From Oscarella lobularis (taxonomy: Eukaryota; Porifera; Homoscleromorpha; Homosclerophorida; Oscarellidae): a stretch of 64,000 nucleotides of DNA. Shown piece by piece: positions 9,801-22,391 of the stretch. The translations under genes and the position numbers were made by a program. Within the stretch, counting starts at the first letter, position 1. Each line of letters starts with the position of its first letter. The stretch covers positions 1,798,001 through 1,862,000 of the forward strand of contig NC_089178.1 in the NCBI RefSeq assembly GCF_947507565.1. The letters run 5' to 3'. A model generated the notes under the pieces. It did no database searches and was not told the origin of the DNA. It saw only the letters and a list, made by a program, of their open reading frames with translations.

Positions 9801-12800
9801 CATTGCATTTCATACTTTGGACTATTGCCCTCGGCTCAAGGTGACCGGCATCTCTAAAGTGGTACGTATTAAGCTCTTCGGTATCTGCTTTGATTGCTGG
9901 TTCGTTTTTTAGCCTCCCAATGCTACGGCGTGGATTGGCAGTGACGGTCGATCAATTGGTTTCGTCGCTCTCTACGCGGATCGCGCCCAGGCGTTGTCTC
10001 TTGACTACACCGTTGCTGTTGAACCGGCTTCAATTGGATCCGGACTGAAGTCGACGGCGACAGCTTGGTTATTTGTTCGAGAGCAGCCGTCTGATAGCTA
10101 CAGCAGCGACGACGACGATTGCAGCGTCAAGTTTGCTTCAACGCCGGAAAGGTAACATTTGATGCTCCCATTTCGACTTTTCTTTTATTCCATTTCCTGG
10201 TTTATACTATTTTCGTAAGGGGGTCCCTTCCTCACGCTTCTAGTTCTAGATTCGACAAAATGGTGTTTTATCAGTTCTCATTTACTGCGCTTGTTTGATA
10301 GGCCAAATGAATATTTCTGTTTTAGACGTCTTGATGGAAAGTCGAACAATTTGGCGAATACCAAATGGGGATCGTTGAATCAGCTGTTGCATCGCGACTT
10401 CGCTTCGGTGTACAGCGACAAAATAGCGGCACCGGCGACTCAGTGCACCGTCAAACAACGGTACTGGTGAGATCGAGCAGCAAGCGAACTATTTACCGAA
10501 AGCGATCGTCTTAGACACACACCGGGAATGTGTCCTTTCCCGAACGAATTCGCGGGCGCCGGGAGCACAAGACCACCGGCCAGAGTGATCAGCAATGCGC
10601 TGTTTCAACAGGTATGACTACAGTACCGTTCAAAGGTTTCCATGCAGTATTGTCAGGGTTCTGCCCGGCATGATATCGCGCATTTTAGAAGCTTTTATCA
10701 TAGCCCATTGGTTAGGACGAGTCGAATAGTCTAGCTACGTAGCGTTTTCGTTGGACTGTTTGCGTATCAATTTGACTTGCCCGTTATAGAACCGGACGTA
10801 GCACCTTGACCAAGCGTACTGCCGTATAGCTGCGTACCAGACTAGTTGCTGTACTTTGTATTACAGAGCCTAAAAGCGTTCGCCTTAATTACACAGCTAG
10901 CTTACATAAGTGTTTGCTTTATAGTACATATTATGTATTACTACGCTGTTGTTTGCGGTGCGCATGCATGGGAGACTCTCCATTGATGCTCTCCATTGAT
11001 TGTTCCATTTAGCCGAACCAGGTCTACTCAAAGCGAAATGTCAACGATATGCTTGGACAGTTTGGACAGTTTTTGGCTCACGACACCGACTTTTCAAGTC
11101 CGTTACCTCGATTCGAATTTGAAACCGTGAAAAATGACGTCTGGCTTCCCATCAGCGTACCAAATGTAAACCGAAACGTTTTCATGCAAAAATCGCGGCT
11201 ACGATGTGTTATTTAGGGTGACGTTCATTTTGATCCTTCCGCAACCGGCAATCAAAACTTACCGTTTGTTCGTTCCACTCACGATCGGTACACGAGTCCG
11301 TTTGACATAAAATCCTTTGACGGAAATTCTCTTCAGAATTTGTACCGGTCGTCATTCGGGAAATCCGCGCGAGCAGATCAACAAGCTGACGTCTATCATC
11401 GACGCTTCGATGGTCTACGGCTTAGGTCCGGTCATCAATGACAAACTGAGAACGATGAAAGACGGCAAAATGATTTTAGAAAACGGCGGAATCATACCGG
11501 TAAGACTCGCAGAGAGAGAGAGAGAGGAGTCTATATTATATTTTTTCTAGTACAACACAATGGGTCTTCCCAACGATAATCCCCTCGGTCGACCCCGAGA
11601 GAAGCTTCTTGCCGCCGGCGACACTCGATCGAACGTTCAGCCCGGTCTCATCGCCTTGCACTCGCTCTTCGTTCGCGAGCACAATCGCCAATGCGACGAA
11701 TACATAAAGACGCATCCCGGCGTAAGAGCGAAGGGCCGCTCGCGCGGTCGGCACGAGAACCGCCGTAAAGAGAAAGAATCTTTTCTTTAGGCATCTGATG
11801 GGGAGATATTTGCCGCCGCGCGTCGATTTGTCATAGCCGAGCTGCAAGCGATTACGTTTAGAGAATTCTTGCCGGCTCTTATAGGTCATGATGTGCCGCC
11901 TTACGACGGCTACAATCCAACTGTCAATCCCGATGTGGGCAACGCGTTTGCCACGGCGGCATTTAGGTGAGCAGATTTCTCGGCGTCCAGACCTTGGTCT
12001 TTTATTAATTCAATCGTTTAGGTATGGTCACAGTCAGGTGAATAGCCATTTGTGGAGGTTCGATCGGAATTGGACTGTCTTACCCGAGGGTCATCTGCCT
12101 CTTCGAGACTCGTACTTCGCTCCGGAACGAGTCATTCGCGAAGGTGGCATTGATCCACTTCTTCGCGGATTCATCTATCAGCCGGCACAGGCTGTAGACA
12201 CGAAGGTAGGACTGTGTGTTACCGGCGATCAAAGAACGGAGTGAAGTGAAATATAGATGATTGACGACATGAGAAACGTTTTGTTTCCTGTTGGTCGACG
12301 CGACGGACTCGACTTGGCTTCGATGAACATTCAACGGGGAAGAGATCACGGCTTGCCCGACTACAACGTTGCCAGACAGAAACTTGGCTTACCAAGTATA
12401 ACTCCGCAGTTTCATAAACAAATTGCCTTCGAACTTTGGGGTATTTGTGTAGGACTAGGAAACTTTTTGGATTTTTCTAACGACGATGAGGTGGTGAAGA
12501 AATTATCCGACTTGTACGTCAGCGTGGATGACGTTGACATGTGGGTTGGTGGATTGGCTGAAAAGCACGTCAACGGCAGCGACTTGGGCTCATTCTTTGA
12601 AACGTAGGATTAAGTGACCTTTTGATTGTTCTGTTCCAGCCGTGGCTTCTCTTCTATATCTATAGTTTGCTCTTGAAAAACTTCTTTCGTATTCGTAGCG
12701 GCGATCGCTTTTGGTATGAAAGGAATATGACGATTGAAGTAAGATTGATTTTAGGTCTTTTTTGGAAGAGAGCTGATTTCTATTTTTTTAGGAACAAGCG

Positions 12801-14809
12801 CTTATTCACAATCTCACTTTATCGGAAATCATTCGGCTCAATACCGACTTCAAAGACGTTCCCCAGAACGCCTTCTTTTCGACGAAGTTCTGCAGTGACG
12901 TGAAATCTCACCAGTGCGTTTTGAAGAAGAAAGAGTCTGAATGTGAAACAACGAAGTCACCGTCAGAGAATCCGACTATGACGATAACTCCTGTCGCAAC
13001 CACTGCTTCCACCTCCAAACCTCCTCTGATAACGACGTCTGCATCTACTACGGCTGTACCGAAGGCCACTACTGCTGCAATGACAACTACTGATGGACCT
13101 GTAACTACGCTTTTACCTACGACAGCGTCTGCTGTTTCCGACGCCAGTTGCTGTTCACGGTTGGGCAATTGCACTGCTGAAAAATTGGCTTTGAACTTGA
13201 CTTTGCTCGAGGCGAGGCGGAATAACAGTGAAGCAAATTTGGTAGTTGGAGAACTTCAGGAGAAATTGGCTCTGGAAATGGTCAGTGAAGACGTGAAATT
13301 TACTATAAACTTTAACATTTGGTTCTAGGCTGCAGCCAATTTGACCAAACGAGCATTGAAGGATTTGCAGTCTTCTTGTAATATGACCGCAATGGAAAGA
13401 AATGCTTTGAATTTGACTGTGGTTCAACTGAATAAGAATGTTACGAACCTGCAGAAGCAGGTAAGCGACGCGATGAACGGAACGCCCTGATTAGTGACGC
13501 CGTTTGGCATTGTAGTTGGATCAATTACGGGCAAACGGAGAAATTCTCAAAAGCAGTTTGAATGCATCAAGCAGGGACTTAGATCAAGTGAACAGAAAGG
13601 CGAGTATTCACTGCACTCTTTCTTTCCTCTCAATTGATTAGCGATGTCTGGCTTTCTCAACAGCTCAACGCTTGTCGAATGAATTCAAGTTCTCTTGAAG
13701 CAGACAAGGTTCTCTTGCGAAAGTCACTGTCGGACGTTCAAGAGCAGGTGCAAACAATGTCCTATTTTCTGATCGGTTTATAGCTTCTCTAATAGTTGAG
13801 AACTGTCAACTCGTCTCTGACTAACGCAACGACAAAGCTGGAAACATGTCAAGCTCAAATTTTGAGCACAATCGTTCCTGCTACGTCTAGCTCTCCGACA
13901 ACAGACTCGCCTACTACAAATTTCCCAACGACAACTATGCCACCGACCACGCAGGACTCCCCTACTACTCCTTCTCCAGTACTAATAACTACAGAAACTC
14001 CGTCAACCGATCCTCTCACGCCATCACCGTGTCCTACCGAAAGCGTCGCTTTGATCGCCCAACTCAAAGCGAATTTGACGACCGTCAATCAGCAGTTGGC
14101 TCAGCAGAGAAATGTAGCTGCGGATCTTCAAGCTCGCGTCAATCGCACTCAAGTACTGTCGGATCAACTCGTCAAAGAAAAGACGACGCTTCAAAGCAAC
14201 GTGACTAGTCTAGCCGGCCAGCTAACTAACTGTGACCAAGCGAAGGCGAGAGTGCTGGTTGATTGGACGTCGTGTAAGACGCAGTTGGCTTCGCGATCAA
14301 CTCCGCCAAGCGTAACGCCTTCGGCAAAAGATCAACCTACGACAGTCAGTGGACACGTTTCCGCTACAGCCTCTGACCAAACGCCAACAACGACAGTGAC
14401 TTATGTGGAACTTCAGGAGAAGCTTGCCAGAATGGAAAACGAGAATTTTCAAATTCGTTCCGACAACAACAAGTTGTTTTCTGAGAATGTGCGAGCCAAA
14501 GCGAATATTACGGCTCTTGAGAGCCAAATTTCAACGTTCAACTGTGAAGGAAAGCCGTCTTGCCCAGCGTGTTCTGTTTCCTTCGCCGGTATCATCAAGT
14601 CAACGCCGGGAATTATTCTCGTATCGGTATCTGGCGCTCTCCTGATTCTTTTCGTCATCTTTCTCACACTCTACGTCTGCGCCCGACTTAAAAAGGAGGG
14701 TAAACTGAGCGGAAGATCGCAAGTGTATGAATTCACCGCGAAGGAGCCGACGAGCTCTACGACGTTTACCAATAAGGGATACAATTCTTCTGAAGACGCC
14801 TTCTATTAA
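6886..14809 (+). CDS. FG-GAP/ASPIC (CRTAC1-like) - animal haem peroxidase - coiled-coil membrane protein
   Basis: I trace 30 exons, totalling 5640 nt (1879 residues) in one frame. They begin 6886-7426, 7692-7846, 7896-8054, 8110-8156, 8217-8319, and run through 9543-9730, 9913-10151, 10326-10460, 11013-11165, 11337-11499, 11791-11966, 12022-12205, 12257-12603, 12792-13280 to the last exon 13796-14809. A signal peptide (MPFAVLAAFLVAC) is followed by about seven DxDxDGxxD calcium-type FG-GAP repeats (DYDADGDAD, DFDADGDLD, DFDEDGWPD and others) and an ASPIC/UnbV domain (GSGAHFMGQ, HFGIGSAI, VEWP). Intron 10152-10325 joins this directly to a haem peroxidase starting RRLDGKSNN. Peroxidase marks are GQFLAHDTDF (distal His), REQINKLTSIIDAS, GDTRS (catalytic Arg), AFRYGHS (proximal His) and MNIQRGRDHGLP. 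Then come Thr/Pro-rich stretches, coiled coil, one membrane segment (GIILVSVSGALLILFVIFLTL) and a short tail. An alternative start is the ATG at 6820; 6886 places the signal peptide at the N-terminus. Confidence 0.85.
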
Positions 14810-14884
14810 ACCGGTACCTCATGTATTTAATGATCACTATTGCTACCTTTTGTTGTCTTTTCGGTTTTCTATTTTTCTAACTAA

Positions 14885-15060
14885 TTTTCAGTGCGTTCAG
14901 TTTACGGAGAGCCATTCGGGTGGAGCCAATTTCAGCGAACGTTCTTTCCAGATGACCTTCTAATGAAGACTGCAACGGCAATCGAAAAAGGGAGAGGTCA
15001 AATTACGCCATTCACCAAAGAGGTACGCACCTTTTCTTCTTTAGCTTGACGAAGCGGCTT
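14885..15060 (+). other. Orphan coding-like stretch downstream of the peroxidase gene
   Basis: After a cttttcag-like acceptor an open frame reads VYGEPFGWSQFQRTFF and FPDDLLMKTATAIEKGRG, ending in a stop near 15050. It is not part of the main frame, which stops at 14809. It could be an alternative 3' exon giving a different cytoplasmic tail, reached for example from a donor (ggag/gtaaac) just after the membrane segment near 14700. It could also be a relic. Only sequence character supports it. Confidence 0.25.
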
Positions 15061-15091
15061 TCCCCGCGACGAAAATCGAGACAAAAGATGC

Positions 15092-17194
15092 TCAATCTAA
15101 AGGACGCAAGAAGAAAAACAAAACGGTAAAAGAGAGAGAGAGAGACGCAGAAACGTTTTCTCTAGCCTGATTTTTGTCTGCGTTCAGATCAGCAAGCCTC
15201 TGCTCCAACTTGACGATCCTTTGCTGCTGCGTCGACCTCTCGCTTCGTCTCGCCGCCGTTTTGTTTCGCGCAACGCCGATCCCCTTCTCCTCCCAAGCTC
15301 CCATTCCGACGACATCACCCGATTTCACAGCAGCCAGAGCGTCGATCGTTCCTCGATCGACGTCGAAATACTCGCTATGCGCTTTCATGACGGGCGAAGA
15401 CGATTCGCGCTTCTTTTCGGGCGTATAATAGAAGACGTTGTCTTCGCTGGGCTGCAGCCACTTTCGTCGAGCCACGTCGTTGAGCCCGACATCAGAACGC
15501 TGCACGTGCTTCGCTTGATATCTTCGAATGTCAATTGAAGTGGAGCGAATGTTCCGGTCGTCGTGCACGTACCCAAGCGATTGCGACGAGTCCTCGTTGC
15601 GCTGTTTATTGCGACGGAGGTGAACGCCTCGCGGTTGCAGGCATTGTTCGAGAGCGGTTGCCGCTTTGGAGAAATCGTCTCGAATGCTTTGCAAGGTAGT
15701 CAGCTGGTGAGAGACGAGGCCGTCGTCGTCTTCGTCGCGGTTTTCTTTATCTCTCTTCTTGCAGAGAATCGTCTGTAGGAAAAGGAAGAGAATAGAATTT
15801 CTACAGACTCAGAGGGGTGTAATATACACTTTACCTCAGCGAGTCGAACGGCTTCATTGAAATCCTTGCATTCCTGGATTTCGGAGTGCAAATGATAGGG
15901 TGGGTGGACTCATCTACCTCTCGACTTACGTCTCGGATGATTGCGAGGACGTCGTCCGGTCGTTCTGTCCATCTCAACCGTTGCAATCTCTGCAAGGACA
16001 CGCGATTCTTTTTTTGTGTTATCAATTCATTGATTGATTGATTGCCTTAGCTCCTTGACGTTCTGTCAGATCGCTCTTCATCCTGTCAATCAAGTCCTCC
16101 TTTGCTCGCTTGTCCTTTTCCAGCTGTTCCACGTCACGCTGAAGCTGACGAACAGCACTTTCAGACGAACTCAACTCGTCGCCCACTCGCTCCTACGAAA
16201 AAAGAAAAGCGACAAGTAAAATCAGAAAATTTCTAAAATAATTATATAAATTCACAAGTTTTTGCTCTAGAAAAGAAACGTTGCCTTTCAGCTCTTCAAC
16301 AGCCCTACACAATACATCTTTCAATACGAAAAAAAAAACAATTCGAGCCCCACTCCCGTTCGACTTACTCACCTTTCATACATGGAACTGCTTCGTTCCA
16401 CTTGAGTCAATTTCTGGTGAAGCAGTTCGTTCGACAACTTGACTCCTTCCAATTCGTCTCTCAGCTTCTCGACAATCTCCTGCCCGTGTTCGTTCGCCTC
16501 GACGCGCGTCTTCTCGAGAGCCGCATTCAAATCTTCGATCTCGCTCTCGTAATATTCTTTCAAGTCTTCGATGTGCTTCCGATGTTTCTCGACCAACGTC
16601 ACGCGCTCCCTACGGAGAAGATGATCGAATCGAGGCAAATAAAAATAATAAATCGCGTATTTAATTAATTAATTAATTAATATACCGCGGTTGAAAGCCG
16701 GAACTAGGCAGCGTAGCCGGGGACGTTGCTGTGTCCTGCGTGGGCGTGGCTAACAGACCTCCATGTTCCTGTAGTACGGCTTTCGCTCTCGCGATCATAG
16801 CGGGCGTATTGCCGCTCCGCCCGACGTCGATTTTTGGCGACGTGGATGCCCTCCGATTGGGCGTCGACGAGAACGCGGCGGCGGGACTGTGGACGAGCTG
16901 AAATCGACGCGCTTCGACGAGTTGCTTCTCGATGTTCGCCTGAAACGCGTCCAATTGACGTTTCTGCTCGTCGTGCTGGAATTCGAGTTGACGACGAAGG
17001 TTCGAGAGCTTCTCGTGTTGACGTTGAAGCGACGAATCGGGACTGAGAGGGAGAGACGGGCGAGAAGACGATTCGGGTCGACGAGAGCGCCGCTTGACGT
17101 CGTCGTCCTCCTCTTCGAACGTCTCGCACCAGTCGTTTGTCTCAAAGAAGTCCTGTTCGTGAAAAAACGGCTTTTTGGCGTCGAACGGATTCAT
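15092..17194 (-). CDS. Coiled-coil protein of unknown function
   Basis: Starts at 17194 (MNPFDAKKPFF). Exons run about 17194-16686, 16609-16373 and 16306-16258, a block about 16195-16052, two short exons near 15990-15930 and 15880-15838, and a long 3' exon from about 15775 to 15092. The N-terminal 170 residues are acidic, then Ser/Pro-rich with a first coiled coil (HEKLSNLRRQLEFQHDEQ). Residues about 170-330 form long heptad coils (ERVTLVEKHRKHIEDLKEYY, RDVEQLEKDKRAKEDLIDRM). The C-terminal part is charged and ends in another coil (QRIVKLEQRLADLNADKN). No catalytic domain is visible. The design suits a centrosomal or cytoskeletal scaffold; an M-phase-phosphoprotein-9-like identity crossed my mind but I cannot support it. 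The stop at 15092 is taken from the open frame and the last few residues may be intronic. Confidence 0.65.
16660..16682. repeat. AATT microsatellite
   Basis: Five to six tandem attaatta units lie within the first intron of the coiled-coil gene. Confidence 0.8.
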
Positions 17195-17267
17195 GCGTAA
17201 CGGCGCTTTTTTTTGTACGACAGTATTACGGTAAGGCCCGGATAATCAGAGGTGGGGAAAAAGCGCG

Positions 17268-17440
17268 GGCCCAGGACAAATTGTCCCCAGAACAATTTTC
17301 ACATTGTCTTCAGGACAATTGTCGCCAAGACAATTTTAAAATTGTCCCCAGGACAAATTGTCCCCAGGACAATTTTAAAATTGTTCCCACGACAATTGTC
17401 CCAAGGATACCCAGGAAAATTTCAAAAATTGTCCTCAGCT
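17268..17440. repeat. Tandem array of palindromic ACAATTGT-type units
   Basis: Imperfect tandem units such as ccccaggacaattttaaaat and ttgtccccaggacaa recur at least seven times. The core aattgtcc is the reverse complement of ggacaatt, so each unit is itself palindromic and the array could fold into many hairpins. It is not a CRISPR array: there are no unique spacers of constant length. Confidence 0.75.
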
Positions 17441-17544
17441 CGCATCTCTCTCCCAGCTCCTGGGCACCTCTGTCACCGGATAAACCTCCATAGCACCGTC
17501 TTCCGCGGGGTTTGTGTCAAGTGTCGGTGTTTTTTTTTTCATTT

Positions 17545-17645
17545 TTTAAAGTTGTTTAAGCGAGAGGACGCGTTTTTTGAGCTTTTAGCAGTCAAACGAC
17601 GCGTGAGTTCCCGAAGGAGGCCTCAGTCGAAATCTTGCAGTGTCT
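17545..17645. repeat. Dispersed GACGCGT hairpin element, copy 1
   Basis: Shares tttttaaa, a ga-ga-gacgcgt run of Ts, gtcaaacgacgcgt and ggcctcagt, in the same order and spacing, with 60370-60475. The two gacgcgt motifs flank a short loop and can pair. The same element lies 43 kb away in an intron, so it is a repeat rather than a gene part. Confidence 0.55.
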
Positions 17646-17902
17646 AACAGGTCGATCAGCTTGTGAGTCGTGTCTCACTCGTTCGTGAAGTCGTTTTTTC
17701 TTTGAGTCTAACTCAGATCAACGACTTGGACTTCCCAATTAAATCGATACATGTATTATTTAGAGCGAGTAAACATCTTAGAATAAAAGGGTCTTTGGGG
17801 ATGACATGATGCTTACAATAGGCCATCATCAGACGAGCAAGCCGACGAGCAATACGTTTGTGCATCAATATATTTTGCATGCTCACAACTTATTATGAGT
17901 TT

Positions 17903-18308
17903 TTAGGAAGTTTTCTTCTTTTTTCCTCTGGTCACAACGAGGACGAAAATACCTGAGGAAAAGTAGAGAAACAGAGTCGAAAATCGCTGCAGTGCAAACC
18001 TATGAAAAATAGCAATAGGAGAGCCAAAACAGATGGTATGATTATGGCATATTCTCGAGGTAAAAAGTAGGAATGAAGCACGTGCTCTGCACCGACAAAA
18101 GGCTAGAGAAAAATAGACGAAAATTGCGGTCAGATTGCTCCTCCAGCTTACCAAGACGACGACCCAAATCGAGTAATAAAGAAACAGAGCACAGCTAAAC
18201 GCTATCATGCCAAACCCGACGACTCTATCGGCACCGGTCGCCTGTAAATACAAAGATGAAGGAATTGGAGTGTATAGCAGTGCAGAGAATAGGTTCTGCG
18301 TTCACCAT
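17903..18308 (-). CDS. DPM2: Dolichol-phosphate mannosyltransferase regulatory subunit 2
   Basis: Four exons: the start codon alone (18308-18306), 18241-18152, 18102-18000 and 17952-17903, joined to 81 residues against 84 in mammals. The protein reads MATGADRVVGFGMIAF, then LFLYYSIWVVVLPF, HSYFLPREYAIIIP and a second hydrophobic helix, ending in a basic tail GKKKKTS. This is the DPM2 pattern throughout. DPM2 is a two-helix ER membrane protein that holds the catalytic DPM1 and DPM3 and supports dolichol-P-mannose synthesis for N-glycans, GPI anchors and O-mannosylation. The ATG exon sits 55 bp from the WASHC3 ATG on the other strand, so the two share a promoter. Confidence 0.93.
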
Positions 18309-18363
18309 TTTCGACGCCTTCGTCTTTGGTATCAACTCTCGTGATCGAAAGTCTCGTGACGCT

Positions 18364-19436
18364 ATGGACAGCGACGGTCTACCGATAGTCGGCACTGGAG
18401 TCGACTACACGAAGGTGGAGCGTTTGAATAGCTCTAGAGCTTTCTTCTGACCGCTATTCCGCTTAGATCGATCCAATCGATCACAAGGAATTGCTCGTGT
18501 TCGTCAATCACTTCGTTACGCACACTGTTCGTTTTCTCAACAAATTTTCCTGCGTCTGCGAAGAGGTTAGACATGAATTATGTCAGTTATCTTTTGAAAA
18601 CTTAGCCAATTCGCTCAGAAACTGATCGATTTGTCAGGCAGAATCCAGCAACTGGAGATCACGATGAACTTGCTCGAAGCCAAAGTAAAAAATTGAAAAT
18701 TCGGCGACTCGTCGTAAAATTGTCTTCTGTGATAGTTGTCATCAGTACCTGGACTTGAAGGGGTCACGGCTGCGGAATACGTTCCGCCTGACGCTGTGGC
18801 CAAAGCTGGTGAGTCAGTAGCTGCACCGACCGCACCGGCCGCACCGGCTGCACCGGCAGCACCACCACCCCCAGCAGCTCCAGGAGCACCTCCACCGCCG
18901 CCCCCTCCTGGTGCACCTGAAGAGGTAGGTACACACTCACTTTGTGACCTTTGGTTCATGGACTCTTCTATATAAGGCCAGTGGAGGCGGAGAAGCGGCA
19001 GGTAATTTATTTATAGTTTGTAAAATGTGTTCATTTATTTTTTGTTTTTTACTAGCGTCGTCTGCACCTGGTACCACAGTGGACATAAGCTCACTGTCAT
19101 ACTTAGTATTGTTCATTTATCAGTGATGACTGTTTCGAAGGATCCTCGCTACAAGAAGTATTTTGGTATGATTCGAGTGGTAAGACGCCTATTGAGCCGA
19201 AAAGGGAAAGAGGGAAAGATCGGATTTGCTTAGGGCGTGCCCGCTGTTGCTCTTCGGCCAAAAATGATAGCTGACGGGCTTGATCCAGATCTATTAGAGT
19301 AAGTTGTTGATCGACGTTTCTTATAAGCAGAACACGTCACGTCATGCAATTTTGCAGGACACCGGATGCTCCTGTTCCAGATGGAGCAGTACCACTCGGC
19401 GGGGGCGGGGATAGATCTGACAGCTCTGAAGATTAC

Positions 19437-19478
<42 letters not shown>

Positions 19479-19499
19479 AATGACGACTTTGACGATTAA
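18364..19499 (+). CDS. WASHC3: WASH complex subunit 3 (CCDC53)
   Basis: Nine exons (18364-18414, 18467-18565, 18619-18684, 18736-18924, 18977-19001, 19056-19070, 19124-19179, 19234-19298, 19358-19499) give 235 residues. It opens MDSDGLPIVGTGVDYTK, then FVNHFVTHTVRFLNKFSCVCEEKL and a coiled coil, as in human WASHC3. A Pro/Ala-rich linker follows (PPPPPPPGAPEE), then VSKDPRYKKYFGMIRVGVP and LDPDLLETPDAPVPDG, the most conserved C-terminal block. The protein is a core subunit of the WASH complex, which activates Arp2/3 on endosomes. The end is a run of about 15 Asp/Asn encoded by a pure gac trinucleotide tract (19437-19490), longer than the acidic tail usual for the family. Confidence 0.95.
19437..19490 (+). 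repeat. GAC trinucleotide repeat in WASHC3 C-terminus
   Basis: About 16 tandem gac units, nearly pure, encode a poly-Asp tail in frame. Length variation between alleles is likely. Confidence 0.9.
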
Positions 19500-19607
19500 A
19501 ATAAAAAAGACCTTGCATTTGTACGACCCGGTAATAAAATATTGGTTACACCTACAAGAGGTCACGTGAAAGTGTTCCCGGACAAAAACGTGCTTTTTTT
19601 CGAAGAA

Positions 19608-22354
<2,747 letters not shown>

Positions 22355-22391
22355 GGCAAGAGAAGAGAAAAAAAATAGATTTCTGTTTGTG

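Larger units (their letters stand above)
17195..17902. other. Intergenic region with two repeat elements
   Basis: About 700 bp between the coiled-coil gene start and the DPM2 stop. It holds the palindromic ggacaattgtcc array at 17268-17440 and a hairpin-like dispersed element at about 17545-17645 (listed separately). No gene is seen. Confidence 0.6.

Noticed and set aside
10612-11012. 401-bp intron in the peroxidase fusion as a possible gene boundary
   Set aside because: Phase and peroxidase family order continue across it (RVISNALFQQ to PNQVYSKRNV), so it is simply the longest intron.
17268-17440. CRISPR-like repeat array
   Set aside because: Units are palindromic and contiguous, with no unique spacers, and the genome is eukaryotic.
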